Below are positions 28,681 to 37,957 of a DNA stretch of 64,000 bases, in pieces (within the stretch, counting starts at the first letter, position 1; each line of letters opens with the position of its first letter). A program made the position numbers and the translations under genes. Below the pieces are notes generated by a model. It saw only the letters and a program-made list of their open reading frames with translations. It made no database searches and was not told the DNA's origin. The stretch covers positions 191,001-255,000 of the forward strand of contig NZ_JAQFIL010000001.1 of NCBI RefSeq assembly GCF_029504655.1, read 5' to 3'. This stretch comes from Catalinimonas alkaloidigena. Lineage in GTDB: Bacteria > Bacteroidota > Bacteroidia > Cytophagales > Cyclobacteriaceae.

Positions 28681-30024
28681 ATGAGAGGAAGAGCATGTTT
28701 TTTATTGCTGGGGATGAGCATACTGATGTTTGCTTGTGGGCAAAAGCAGGAAGAACTTCCGGAATTTAGCAATGAAGACATTCAGAGGCTGATGGCAAAA
28801 GTAACCGAAGTGATGGTGCATGATGTGACCAACCCTCCTTTAGCAGCGCGTTTCTTTGCCTACATCAATCTATCCGGCTACGAGGTAATGGTACAACATG
28901 ATGCTACTTTGAGCAGCATGGCTGGGGTCCTCAATGAATTTCCTGAAATCACCAAGCCTGAAGTTGAAGGGCATTCGCCTTCGCTCGCTGCCATACTAGC
29001 CATGATGGAAACAGCCCAGAAGATTCAACCTTCTGGCAGTATGATACAGGCTTATGAGCAGCAATTTTTAGATTCCTGTAAGCAACTTGGTTATGCAGAA
29101 GAAGTCATCACTCAGTCAAAAAACTACGCGCAGGAGATCAGTAAGCAGGTGCTGGCGTATGTGAAAAGCGATCATTATCGTGAGATCAGCAATTACCCCA
29201 AATACACACCGCTGGAAGGAAAAGGTTATTGGTACCCCACTCCGCCCGCCTACTTCGCGGCGGTAGAGCCGCATTTCAACACGGTGCGTCCACTTACCAT
29301 GGATTCCGCCAGTCAGTTTAAGCCGGCTCCTCCGGTAGCTTTCAGTGAAGACAAAAACTCTCCCTACTTCCAAATGCTGATGGAAGTCTACGAAGAAGGT
29401 AAGTCACTGCCTCAGGAGCACAGAAGAATCGCTTCTTTCTGGGACTGTAATCCGTTTGCCATGGAAAATAATGGTCATCTTATGGTAGGCTTGAAGAAAA
29501 TCTCTCCCGGTGCGCATTGGATGGGCATCACCAGCATCGCCTGCGAAAAGGCACAGAAAAGTTTTCCTGAATCAGTGAAGCTACATACCGTAGTGGCAGT
29601 GGGTCTGATGGATGCCTTCATCTCCTGCTGGGATGAGAAATACCGCAGTAACCGGATAAGGCCTGAGACGGCGATCAGAAAATATATTGACCCCACCTGG
29701 GAACCGCTTTTGCAAACACCTCCCTTTCCTGAGTATACCAGCGGTCACTCTACCATTTCAGGTGCTTCCGCTTATATACTGACCTATTATTTCGGGGATG
29801 GTTTCAGCTACACTGATGATGTGGAGGTTAGTTATGGTATTCCTGCCCGTGATTTTACGTCTTTTATGTCAGCAGCTAAGGAAGCCGCGGTATCCCGTTT
29901 GTACGGAGGTATTCATTATCGTGATGCCAACGAAAATGGTACGGCACAAGGGCTAAAAGTAGGCGAATGGGTGATCCGTACTATTGAGAAAGAAGACATA
30001 CAAAGTCTGGCGAAAGCAGAATAA
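28681..30024 (+). CDS. Vanadium-dependent haloperoxidase/PAP2-superfamily lipoprotein
   Basis: This 447-aa lipoprotein (lipobox MFAC) belongs to the PAP2/vanadium haloperoxidase superfamily. Vanadate or phosphate-site residues are visible: a conserved arginine in YRSNRIRPETAI (about 325), SGHS at 354-357, and Arg406 with His412 in SRLYGGIHY. The six-residue R-to-H spacing is that of vanadium chloroperoxidase. It could be a haloperoxidase or an acid phosphatase, and sequence alone does not decide. It is almost fused to the FG-GAP lipoprotein gene (2-bp gap), a pairing known in Bacteroidota. A diverged paralogue is encoded at 48004-49275. Confidence 0.85.
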   Translation: MRGRACFLLLGMSILMFACGQKQEELPEFSNEDIQRLMAKVTEVMVHDVTNPPLAARFFAYINLSGYEVMVQHDATLSSMAGVLNEFPEITKPEVEGHSPSLAAILAMMETAQKIQPSGSMIQAYEQQFLDSCKQLGYAEEVITQSKNYAQEISKQVLAYVKSDHYREISNYPKYTPLEGKGYWYPTPPAYFAAVEPHFNTVRPLTMDSASQFKPAPPVAFSEDKNSPYFQMLMEVYEEGKSLPQEHRRIASFWDCNPFAMENNGHLMVGLKKISPGAHWMGITSIACEKAQKSFPESVKLHTVVAVGLMDAFISCWDEKYRSNRIRPETAIRKYIDPTWEPLLQTPPFPEYTSGHSTISGASAYILTYYFGDGFSYTDDVEVSYGIPARDFTSFMSAAKEAAVSRLYGGIHYRDANENGTAQGLKVGEWVIRTIEKEDIQSLAKAE

Positions 30025-30026
30025 GA

Positions 30027-30740
30027 TCAGGAGGAGAGTTCGCTACAGTATTGTAGCAGCTTTCTCAGGTCTTCGTCCTTATTGAAATCTATTTTCTCTT
30101 CTTTTACAAAATCTCGGATGATATTTTTCTTCTCAGGAAAAATTTTCTTTAAAGCAGATTTATTGGCTTTGTAAGTACGGTTATTTTGATCAACAAAATA
30201 AAAGCTAGACTCTATAGCCAGTACCAAATCTCCTTTAAGCTTCAGGTTTTGTCGCTGACCAGTATTGGTAGTGAAAGATTTGTAAGTTCTGATAGAAGAT
30301 ACTGCCGAAGACTGTTCATAAGCTCCCATTTTTTCAGCATTTATAGTCGTAAATTTCTGATGAACCGCGAGCTTTACCGGTGAGTAATCCGCGATTGTCT
30401 CAACAAAGCCCGACTGCTCACCATAGTAGAAGGTTTTATCGCCTATACTGATCTGCTTCACCAACTGCTCATCTGCCAGCGCCATGGTATCTCCGGTGAG
30501 GTTGATGAACTGTATCTCTTCCAGGAGTAGGTTATAATTGAGTCTGGCGTTTGCTTTAGTACCATTGTGGAGGCTGACAATTCCTTGCTGAAATTGCTCA
30601 AGCAGATAGCGATCGCTGGCGGGGATAGCCTGCTCTATCTCTTCTTCAGAGCTTACCCGGAACCTTTCTTGATCCTGGGCAAAGGAAAAGTTACAGATAC
30701 AGCATAAACAGAACAGCAACGATAAAAATAATGGATACAT
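30027..30740 (-). CDS. Exported protein of unknown function
   Basis: This 237-aa protein has a clear signal peptide (hydrophobic core with several cysteines, ending FSFAQ near residue 21) and no transmembrane segment after it. I do not recognise the family. The mature part is charged and lysine-rich at the end (PEKKNIIRDFVKEEKIDFNKDEDLRKLL). Its middle (TKANARLNYNLLLEEIQFI, VKQISIGDKTFYYGE, LKLKGDLVLAIESSFYF) looks like repeated beta-strands. It is convergent with the haloperoxidase-like gene, with 2 bp between the stops, and is probably a single-gene unit. Confidence 0.7.
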   Translation of the reverse strand: MYPLFLSLLFCLCCICNFSFAQDQERFRVSSEEEIEQAIPASDRYLLEQFQQGIVSLHNGTKANARLNYNLLLEEIQFINLTGDTMALADEQLVKQISIGDKTFYYGEQSGFVETIADYSPVKLAVHQKFTTINAEKMGAYEQSSAVSSIRTYKSFTTNTGQRQNLKLKGDLVLAIESSFYFVDQNNRTYKANKSALKKIFPEKKNIIRDFVKEEKIDFNKDEDLRKLLQYCSELSS

Positions 30741-30919
30741 AAAAAGTGTTTGGGTATAATTATGCTTGAATTAATATAAGTATTTATCAGGTCAGAGACA
30801 ATGGAATTTCGCTGACAAAATGGTTTATGCTCACAGTCTAAAACCGCATTACTGAATTAAATAACGCTTTTGAACATCAGATACGATGCTCAACTGTTCA
30901 TAAACTAATTAGCTTGTAA

Positions 30920-32047
30920 TTACTCGGCCAGTATACGGTAGAGCTCCTGGTTCAGGTAGTAATGGTGCCCTTCTATGCTTTTCTTTTCCAGTATGCCCAT
31001 ATCATTCAACTGATTGAGGTAGTTGCGAGCGGTATTTTCCGCATAATATCCACGATCGGTCAAATGTTTTACCTTGGTAAGCGGTTGGTTGAAAATGGCG
31101 AGAATCAGCTGTTCCGGCCTTCTTATCTCAGTCTCTTTCTCCACCACTTCCAGTATAGCGTCTTTGGTAGCGATGATGTCATTTATTTTCTGGTAGGTAA
31201 TGTTAGAGGTGATTTCTACTGCTTTCAACATATACTGTATCCAGGCTTTCCAGTCTCCCCTTTGTGAAACTCCTGCCAGATAAGCGTAATAATCACTTTT
31301 GTTTTCAATAATGTAGCGGCTGAGAAAAAGAATAGGTAAGTCTAATAAGCCCTTTTTGGTCAGGTAATGAATGTTTAGCAACCTGCCTGTTCTCCCGTTA
31401 CCATCCCGAAAAGGGTGGATAGCTTCAAACTGAAAGTGTCCGATAGCCATTTTTAGCAAGGGATCAACCGCATACTGTTCGTCATTATTAAGAAAGTTCA
31501 GCAGGTTTTGTAATTTTTCTTCTATCAGTTTAGCACCCCGGGGAGGGGTATAAATTACTTGTCCTGCCTGCGGGCCACTGTCGCCACGGCGAATAACAAT
31601 CTGGGTAAAAGGAGGACGGATACCATCGCTACTTTGCTTTACGGTGCGGTACATCTGGATGAGGTAATCCATGTCAAAATCCTGCTGTTGTAAATGCTCA
31701 TAGCCGGCCCACAGTGCCTGCCGGTAATAAAGCACCTCTTTGGAAGGGCCGGTAGTTTCGTAAAAATTATCTTCAGAATAAGCCCTGTAAAGATCATCAT
31801 CGGTAGTAAAGATGTTTTCTATGGCACTGGAGGCTTTAGCTTCCTGCAAGCTAATGGTGTTGATCAGCATGCCGGGATTAGGAATCGCCACACTTCGCCC
31901 CTGCAAACGCCCCAGGGCTAATTTAGCCTGACCCAGGGCTTCTAATACCTCTATGGTTTTGTATAAATCCTTGGCAATGGGGAGAGGGGGAAGAGCATTC
32001 CAGGGTTGATTGCGATCGGAATTAATGGAGTAAAGGGTATTAGACAT
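30920..32047 (-). CDS. Fic-family protein (AMP transferase, class II) with C-terminal winged helix
   Basis: This is a 375-aa cytosolic Fic protein. The catalytic motif HPFRDGNGRTGR (211-222) is intact with His211, so NMP transfer from ATP to a protein target is expected. An N-terminal inhibitory helix motif, SSAIEN at 73-78, matches (S/T)xxxE(G/N), so activity is self-inhibited (class II). The C-terminal 80 residues (about 290-375, TKVKHLTDRGYYAENTARNYLNQLNDMGILEK) form a winged helix that could bind DNA. It is a single gene. Repeats directly upstream may be its own operator. The target protein is unknown. Confidence 0.92.
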   Translation of the reverse strand: MSNTLYSINSDRNQPWNALPPLPIAKDLYKTIEVLEALGQAKLALGRLQGRSVAIPNPGMLINTISLQEAKASSAIENIFTTDDDLYRAYSEDNFYETTGPSKEVLYYRQALWAGYEHLQQQDFDMDYLIQMYRTVKQSSDGIRPPFTQIVIRRGDSGPQAGQVIYTPPRGAKLIEEKLQNLLNFLNNDEQYAVDPLLKMAIGHFQFEAIHPFRDGNGRTGRLLNIHYLTKKGLLDLPILFLSRYIIENKSDYYAYLAGVSQRGDWKAWIQYMLKAVEITSNITYQKINDIIATKDAILEVVEKETEIRRPEQLILAIFNQPLTKVKHLTDRGYYAENTARNYLNQLNDMGILEKKSIEGHHYYLNQELYRILAE

Positions 32048-32052
32048 CAGAT

Positions 32053-32194
32053 AATGTGTTTTTTGATGTTTGTAAGGTAAGAAAAACTCCTTTTAATGTC
32101 TAGTAACACAATAAACATTATTAAATGTGTTTTTTAATGTTTAGTACCGAAGTGCGTATTAAAAGGGTAAAAATAAATACTACAAACATTAAAA
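32053..32194 (-). promoter_or_regulatory. Repeat-rich leader upstream of the Fic gene, candidate operator
   Basis: The Fic start is at 32047. Upstream lie two near-identical 19-bp copies AATGTGTTTTTTRATGTTT (32053-32071 and 32124-32142). A related unit TTTAATGTCTAGTA lies at 32092-32105, matching TTTAATGTTTAGTA at 32133-32146, and an inverted piece lies at about 32182-32193. The region is AT-rich, so chance similarity is possible. The positions suit autoregulation by the Fic winged helix. Confidence 0.4.
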
Positions 32195-32227
32195 TTATTG
32201 AGGCAAAGTCAGCGAAGCATCAGTGAA

Positions 32228-32261
32228 CAAAAAAATAGCCGGGGAGTCTTCACCCGGCTAA
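32228..32261 (-). terminator. Terminator of the aldo/keto reductase gene
   Basis: Read on the minus strand, an 8-bp GC-rich stem (TAGCCGGG with CCCGGCTA, 32236-32243 and 32253-32260) is followed by seven T. It lies about 30 bp after the stop at 32292. Confidence 0.85.
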
Positions 32262-32291
32262 TATCTGATGACAAGCTAATAAATGAGTTAA

Positions 32292-33245
32292 TTACTCATT
32301 CCAAAGCCCTTCCATGCTGTAAGGAGAGCCTTCCATAGCCCAAAATGCACCGTCAATAAAGCGGTGATGCTTATCCAGACCGGCAATGGTTTGCATTTCA
32401 TCATCGCTTAGGTTGATCTTAGCAGCGTCAATGTTCTGCTGAATACGCTTAGGATTGACAGACTTGGGAATAACGGCGGTGCCTCTGTTGACAGCCCAGC
32501 TGATCAATACCTGAGCAGGGGAACAATCATGTTTTTTGGCTATGTTGTGGATCGTTTTATCCTCCATCAACACCGGGTCGCTTTCTTTTTTTGATCTGGC
32601 AGGGCGGTCTCCTGAGCCTAGCGGAGAGTAGGCAGTCAGGTGAATCCCCTGCTCTTTACAGTATGCCACCAATTCTTTTTGTTGCAGATAGGGATGCATC
32701 TCTACCTGATTCATTTCAGGTTTACTTTCTGACTGTTGAAGAAGCTCCCTGATCTTTTTCTCACTGAAGTTAGATACCCCAATGTGTTTAGCCAGGCCTT
32801 TGTGCTTAGCTTCTTCCATGCCTTTCCAGGTTTCAGTAATGGGCACTTCTTCCAGGCTCAAAAAGTCATCGGGCCCTTCGGGGAAAGTCACATCCTTATT
32901 CAAAGCTATCGGCCAGTGTACCAGATAGAGGTTAAGGTACTCCAGTTGCAAATCTTTCAACGTCTTTTCCAGGGCAGGAATTATCTGCTCCCTTCGGTGA
33001 GAATTATTCCAGAGCTTGGAAGTGACCCAAAGCTCTTCTCTTTTCACCATGCCATCGGCAAATGCTTTTTTTAGTGCCTCGCCCACTTCAGACTCATTAC
33101 CATAGATGGCCGCACAATCAATATGGCGGTAGCCACTCTGAATGGCAGCTATCACCGCATCATGTACATCTCCCGGATCAGATTTCCAGGTTCCCAGCCC
33201 AATGGCGGGCATTGTATCTCCGTTTTTAAAGCTTAGTTTTTCCAT
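32292..33245 (-). CDS. Aldo/keto reductase
   Basis: This is a 317-aa cytosolic NAD(P)H-dependent aldo/keto reductase with a (beta/alpha)8 barrel. The catalytic tetrad is complete: Asp43 (YRHIDCAAIYGNE), Tyr48, Lys77 (VTSKLWN) and His110 (LYLVHWP), the same positions as in aldose reductases. Cofactor-site motifs SNFSEKKI and PKSVNPKRIQQN are present. It probably detoxifies aldehydes or reduces sugars to alditols. It is a monocistronic gene with its own terminator; its neighbours give no hint of the substrate. Confidence 0.95.
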   Translation of the reverse strand: MEKLSFKNGDTMPAIGLGTWKSDPGDVHDAVIAAIQSGYRHIDCAAIYGNESEVGEALKKAFADGMVKREELWVTSKLWNNSHRREQIIPALEKTLKDLQLEYLNLYLVHWPIALNKDVTFPEGPDDFLSLEEVPITETWKGMEEAKHKGLAKHIGVSNFSEKKIRELLQQSESKPEMNQVEMHPYLQQKELVAYCKEQGIHLTAYSPLGSGDRPARSKKESDPVLMEDKTIHNIAKKHDCSPAQVLISWAVNRGTAVIPKSVNPKRIQQNIDAAKINLSDDEMQTIAGLDKHHRFIDGAFWAMEGSPYSMEGLWNE

Positions 33246-33332
33246 ACTTTGAGAAATAGGCCCGGGTAAAAAATGTTTGCGAAAAGGGTGAAAAAGGTAA
33301 AAATCAATATGTATGCATCAATAGCTTTAGCA

Positions 33333-33845
33333 TTACAGGGAAGAATTCATGGTTTTTCTCCAGCGGAATGATTGCTTGTCAATTGCCCTTTGCGTAGCCA
33401 GAATACCTTCCAGATGATCATATTCATGTTGTAAAAGTTCAGACAAAGCCCCCTCCGCATTGATTTGCTGCTTTTCAAAATGTTCATCAAAGTATTCCAT
33501 CAAACAGCTTTGGTGGCGCTCTACTTTTACCAGCAGATTGGGAAAACACATGCAGTCATCCCAGAGCTCAAGCTTATCTTCACTCAGATAGCTAAACGAT
33601 GGATTGATGATGATTAGCGGATGGTCAATATTCATATAAATCAGGCGGATCATTTCACCAATCTGAGGAGCGGCAATAGCCCGGAAAGCCCCATACTTTG
33701 CTTTGAACTCAAAGAGGATGTCGTGTAATTCCTGTACGACTTCATTGATATAAGGAAGCTCATGCTGACCCAGCTCCCGGCTTTTTTCATTCAGGCGCGG
33801 ATCACCCAGCAGGAGGATCTGATCTGACTTAGGACTATTTTTCAT
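33333..33845 (-). CDS. Peptide deformylase-like protein, divergent motifs
   Basis: This 170-aa protein has the size and order of the peptide deformylase family. Motif I is FRAIAAPQIG (usually GxGLAAPQ; Gln61 kept). Motif II is DDCMCFP (usually EGCLS; the metal cysteine Cys98 is kept). Motif III is QHEYDHLEG (His140, Glu141, His144, equal to HExDH). All three metal ligands and the catalytic glutamate are present, so it should bind Fe/Zn and may remove formyl groups, but the altered loops point to a second, specialised deformylase-like enzyme and not the housekeeping Def. It is not located next to fmt. Confidence 0.82.
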   Translation of the reverse strand: MKNSPKSDQILLLGDPRLNEKSRELGQHELPYINEVVQELHDILFEFKAKYGAFRAIAAPQIGEMIRLIYMNIDHPLIIINPSFSYLSEDKLELWDDCMCFPNLLVKVERHQSCLMEYFDEHFEKQQINAEGALSELLQHEYDHLEGILATQRAIDKQSFRWRKTMNSSL

Positions 33846-34144
33846 AGCGATAAACTTTTCCGTCTTTCATGAACAGCTTCATGTTTCTACTAAGATACCT
33901 TCAGCAGTCTTACTTCCACAGCGATCATACCAGCCAGCAAGGTCTCTTTGGTTCTGCATGCTTTAACCTGTATTAGAAGGGCATCCGCATAAGTGCTAAG
34001 TATAAACTTGCTGAAAATAAATAGAATCCTTGAGAATACTAACTAAGCTATCTTTCGCTTTTTCAGGTATTCCGGATTTGTTACTTATGGCTGAATCTAT
34101 TATCATTATTGTTTGACTTTGAAGACAACCTAATTTATATCTTA

Positions 34145-35611
34145 ATGACTCTATCCAAGTATTTATTCTTTGCGTGCTTTTTGCTTCTCTTAGGTTGTGC
34201 ACAACCTCAGGCCAACGAAGAAGAAACAGTTAGCACTGAAAACAGAAAACCCAATATCGTTTTTATACTTGCCGATGATCTGGGCTATGGAGATCTGAGT
34301 GTGTACGGGCAAACGCATTTTGAAACACCCAATATTGATCAGTTGGCAGCAGAAGGTATGCGCTTTACGCAGCATTATTCCGGTAGCACTGTCTGTGCCC
34401 CATCCCGCTCGGTGATCATGACCGGCAAGCATAGCGGACATACCTTTATCCGGGGCAATAAAGAAGTAAGACCGGAGGGACAGTATCCAATAGCCGATAG
34501 CATTCGTATCTTACCAGAGATGCTCAAAGAGCAGGGCTATGTTACCGGTGCTTTCGGGAAGTGGGGACTTGGTTATCCCGGTTCGGAAGGCGACCCCCTC
34601 AATCAGGGATTTGATCGTTTTTATGGCTACAATTGCCAGCGTTTGGGTCATAATTATTATCCCTATTATCTCTGGGACAACGACCAGAAAGTCATGCTGG
34701 AGGACAATGAAGGCAAGCAGAAAGGACAATACGCCCCCTCACTCATTCATGAGCAGACGCTGAACTTTATTGAGCAAAACCAAGATACCAGCTTTTTTCT
34801 TTTTGTCCCCAGCATCATTCCTCATGCTGAACTGGCGGCACCGGAAGAATATATGGAAAAGTACCGCGGTAAATTTGAACCCGAAAAAGCTTATGAAGGC
34901 TATGATGAAGGACCGGATTACCGCCAGGGGCCTTATGAATCGCAGGCGGAAACCCATGCGGCTTTCGCTGCCATGGTCAATGTGCTGGATGATCAGGTAG
35001 GAGAGATTGTCGCTAAATTGAAAGAGCTAGGCTTAGATGAAAATACACTTATTGTTTTCTCCAGTGATAATGGTCCTCATCTGGAAGGAGGCGCAGATCC
35101 AGAATATTTTGACAGCAATGGTCCGCTGAGAGGATTTAAACGTGACCTTTACGATGGGGGAATTCGTGTACCTACCATCGCCCGCTGGCCGGGAAAAATT
35201 CCTGCCGCCAGTGAAAGTCAGCACATCTCAGCCTTCTGGGATTTGTACCCTACCTTTGCTGAAGTCGCTGAAGCTCCCTTGGAAAAAGAAGTGGACGGAA
35301 TTTCCATGCTTCCTACACTGATGGGTGAAGAGGGTCAGGAGGAGCATGAGTATCTATACTGGGAGTTTCATGAGAAAGGAGGCAGGGTAGCGGTACGCAA
35401 AGGCGACTGGAAAGCAGTACGCTACGAGGTGCTGGAAAATCCTGACAACCCACTGGAACTCTATAACCTGGCTGAAGATATAGGTGAAGAAAACAACATT
35501 GCCGACCAACACCCGGAGGTCGTAGCCGAGATGAACAAAATTATCAACAATGCCCGTACTCCTTCTGAAATATTTGCCTTTGGCTCAGGAACGTATTTAG
35601 GAGAAAACTAA
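34145..35611 (+). CDS. Arylsulfatase-type sulfatase lipoprotein
   Basis: This 488-aa sulfatase (S1 family) is exported as a lipoprotein (lipobox LLGC, Cys18). I chose ATG 34145 because it places the signal peptide correctly; an in-frame ATG at 34109 adds 12 residues. The sulfatase signature CAPSR at 84-88 carries the cysteine to be converted to formylglycine. The metal-site start NIVFILADDLGYGDLSVYG and the later SDNGPHLEGG are intact. It probably desulfates a marine polysaccharide or glycan in the periplasm. It needs a maturase (anSME or FGE), which is not in the window. Confidence 0.94.
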   Translation: MTLSKYLFFACFLLLLGCAQPQANEEETVSTENRKPNIVFILADDLGYGDLSVYGQTHFETPNIDQLAAEGMRFTQHYSGSTVCAPSRSVIMTGKHSGHTFIRGNKEVRPEGQYPIADSIRILPEMLKEQGYVTGAFGKWGLGYPGSEGDPLNQGFDRFYGYNCQRLGHNYYPYYLWDNDQKVMLEDNEGKQKGQYAPSLIHEQTLNFIEQNQDTSFFLFVPSIIPHAELAAPEEYMEKYRGKFEPEKAYEGYDEGPDYRQGPYESQAETHAAFAAMVNVLDDQVGEIVAKLKELGLDENTLIVFSSDNGPHLEGGADPEYFDSNGPLRGFKRDLYDGGIRVPTIARWPGKIPAASESQHISAFWDLYPTFAEVAEAPLEKEVDGISMLPTLMGEEGQEEHEYLYWEFHEKGGRVAVRKGDWKAVRYEVLENPDNPLELYNLAEDIGEENNIADQHPEVVAEMNKIINNARTPSEIFAFGSGTYLGEN

Positions 35612-35637
35612 AAAGCTGCCAGGCTTAAAGTGCCTGG
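35611..35637 (-). terminator. Terminator of the TolB/TPR gene
   Basis: CCAGGC/GCCTGG (35619-35624 and 35632-35637) forms a hairpin overlapping the stop codon of the minus-strand gene; on that strand it continues into a short T-rich run. It also sits just after the convergent sulfatase stop. Confidence 0.5.
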
Positions 35638-37616
35638 GGGATCAGCGTATCTTTCTGCTCGGTTTCCCGGCGCATCTCTTCCATTTTAGCTTTTAGTTGG
35701 GATACAATGGCCTGGAAGTCGGGCTCATCTTTGATGTTTTTAAAGAAAGGACTATGCTCTAACAGGGCATAGTCTATCCAGTTGTATGCTACCGCCTCTT
35801 TTAGCCATTTCAATGCTTCTTCTGTTCTGCCCTGTACCGCGTAGGTAGCCGCAAGATTATAAGGATGCTCATCTGCCTGCGCCCCCTTAGAAAATTCATT
35901 GAGCGCAAGTGCGGTAGCCCTGGCTAACAGAATGTTGCCTTCCATTTGCTTGCCATCTTCAATCAGAATTCTACCTAAGCCCAGCGGACTGACCGTATGG
36001 GGGTCATTCATTACCGATGGGTTCAGTTCAATAGACTGGCGATAATAAATCTTTGCCAGTGAGTCATTTCCGGCAAAGCTTGCGATCATCCCGGCGGTTT
36101 CCTTCACTCTGGCGTTGTCCTCTTCCAGCGCAAGTATGGCAGGTAGTAAAGACAAGGCTTCATCATTCTTTCCCTGACTTACATAAGTATAAGCCAGTTC
36201 CCTGTAGGCATCCTGCAAAGGACGCATATTGATAGACTTTTTTAGCCACAATTCCGCACTGGGCAGGTCTCCCAGGAGGCGGTAAATCCAGCCGATAATG
36301 TAAAAGGGTATAGCGTTGTTGGGATTGAGGGCGGCTGCTTTTTTCTCCCACACAAGCGCAGCAGCCAGCTCTCCTCTCAGGAAATAGCTGCTTCCCAGGT
36401 TACCTACTGCCGGGGCATTATTAGGGTTAAGCGCTACGGCTTTTTGCAGCAATTCAAAGGCTTTATCGTACTGCTGGGCATAGTTGTAAGCATTGGCTAG
36501 AGCTTTATACGCTTCGGAAGAGGCAGGATCAAGGAATATAGCTTTTTCTCCTGCTACTATGCTTGAATCGTTCCAGCTTACATCAAAGCCGAAGCGGATA
36601 TTTTTCTGACTATAAGCATCACCCAGCCCTGCCCAGGCCAGTGCATATTCCGGATCAAGCGCAATGGCTTCTTTAAACTGCTCTATGGCCAGCTCATTAT
36701 ATTCACTGGTGTAGTGATAATAATAGTCACGACCTTTGAGGTAGTAATTATAAGCCGTTATATTCTTGGTAGGCTTTTTTTCTATGCTTTCCTTCTCAGA
36801 GGGCGTAAGCTGTGTTTCCAGTTTGGAGGCAATGGTCTGGGCAATCTCACTCTGTATCTCAAATACATCTTCCATGTCACGGTCATAAGACTCTGCCCAC
36901 AGATGCCTGTCGTTGATGGCATCAATCAACTGTCCGGAGATGCGGATGCGGTTACCGATACGGCGAACGCTGCCCTCCAGAATTACAGACACCCCCAATT
37001 CACCGGCGATCTGCTTAACAGGCTTAGGGTTGTCTTTGTACTGCAATACAGAAGTTCGTGAAATCACCTTAAGCGCGTTGATCTTGGAAAGCTGGCTGAT
37101 AATATCTTCGGTCAGGCCATCACTAAAATATTCATTTTCCTGGTTGCTGCTGATGTTTTCAAAAGGAAGCACAGCAATAGACTTGTCGTGGATCCCAGCA
37201 ACTTCAGTAGAAGCAGTCTCCGAACTGCGCTCTGTCCAGTAGTTGAAGTACAGGTGTTGTAATATCAGTAATATAACCAGGCCTATATTGACCAGTGTAC
37301 CAGTAAAAGGTTTCTTTTTGGCGGGAGGGTAAGGGTTATTCTCAGCCTCTACAGAAGTCGTTCTGATTATTCCTTCCGGACTTAGCTCAAATGCCCAGGC
37401 AAGTATTAGTGCAATCGGAAAGCCAAACAGGAAAAAGATAATTACGGCCGTGGTAAACCAGTCAGGTACGTTGAGGTAAGGGAAAATAGCCACGGCGATC
37501 TGGATCACCAGCCAGGCAGTGATGGCATATACACTGGCAACTCTGAAGACATTGCGTCTCTGGAGTTCCTGAAAAAAGGAAGACTTCTTTTCAACAGGTT
37601 TTTCAGGCATCAGCAA
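35625..37616 (-). CDS. Membrane protein with TolB-like domain and TPR repeats
   Basis: This 663-aa protein has three N-terminal transmembrane helices (about 24-45, 54-76, 109-127). A TolB-like/FlgO-type domain follows at about 145-255 (SIAVLPFENISSNQENEYFSDGLTEDIISQLSKI, RIGNRIRISGQLIDAINDRHLWAESYDR), then TPR repeats at about 275-650 (NPNNAPAVGNLGSSYFLRGELAAALVWEKKA). This architecture is usual for sensor or scaffold proteins in Bacteroidota. In proteobacterial relatives an adenylate cyclase or DNA-binding domain precedes the TolB part; here it is replaced by the membrane region. It probably monitors the envelope or assembles complexes. No operon partner is seen. Confidence 0.85.
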   Translation of the reverse strand: MLMPEKPVEKKSSFFQELQRRNVFRVASVYAITAWLVIQIAVAIFPYLNVPDWFTTAVIIFFLFGFPIALILAWAFELSPEGIIRTTSVEAENNPYPPAKKKPFTGTLVNIGLVILLILQHLYFNYWTERSSETASTEVAGIHDKSIAVLPFENISSNQENEYFSDGLTEDIISQLSKINALKVISRTSVLQYKDNPKPVKQIAGELGVSVILEGSVRRIGNRIRISGQLIDAINDRHLWAESYDRDMEDVFEIQSEIAQTIASKLETQLTPSEKESIEKKPTKNITAYNYYLKGRDYYYHYTSEYNELAIEQFKEAIALDPEYALAWAGLGDAYSQKNIRFGFDVSWNDSSIVAGEKAIFLDPASSEAYKALANAYNYAQQYDKAFELLQKAVALNPNNAPAVGNLGSSYFLRGELAAALVWEKKAAALNPNNAIPFYIIGWIYRLLGDLPSAELWLKKSINMRPLQDAYRELAYTYVSQGKNDEALSLLPAILALEEDNARVKETAGMIASFAGNDSLAKIYYRQSIELNPSVMNDPHTVSPLGLGRILIEDGKQMEGNILLARATALALNEFSKGAQADEHPYNLAATYAVQGRTEEALKWLKEAVAYNWIDYALLEHSPFFKNIKDEPDFQAIVSQLKAKMEEMRRETEQKDTLIPQAL

Positions 37617-37957
37617 TTAGGTTGTATGGCCTATATTAACAAAAAAAAACCGCAATTGATAGATAGCTGTAGCTACATTGAAAATATTTGGCAGGCTTAA
37701 AAATGTAATGCTAAATCAACATAGCCGGCATCTTATACCAACAGGTGTGGGCCATTGAGCGTTATTCTGACAGAAAAAATATAACTGATGCTGTTCAAAA
37801 TCAGAGAAGTAAAAAATATTTCCCCAAAGTATATTCCAAATTCACACTTACGGTGTGTATAAATGTTTTGCAGGAAAGTATCAGTTTCACTAAATGCGTG
37901 ATCATCTACATCGTTTCTGTAAGATTTAGCGGGTTTGAGCATTCTTATATGTCTGAC
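37617..37957. other. Intergenic region, nothing recognised
   Basis: About 340 bp lie between two minus-strand genes. Overlapping reading frames on both strands (37733-37942 and 37745-38449) have no plausible protein features and the second runs antisense through the next gene. It presumably holds the promoter of the TolB/TPR gene. Confidence 0.5.

Noticed and set aside
34109..34144. Extended N-terminus of the sulfatase from an upstream ATG
   Set aside because: The extension adds 12 residues in front of a complete signal peptide and lipobox, so the ATG at 34145 is better.
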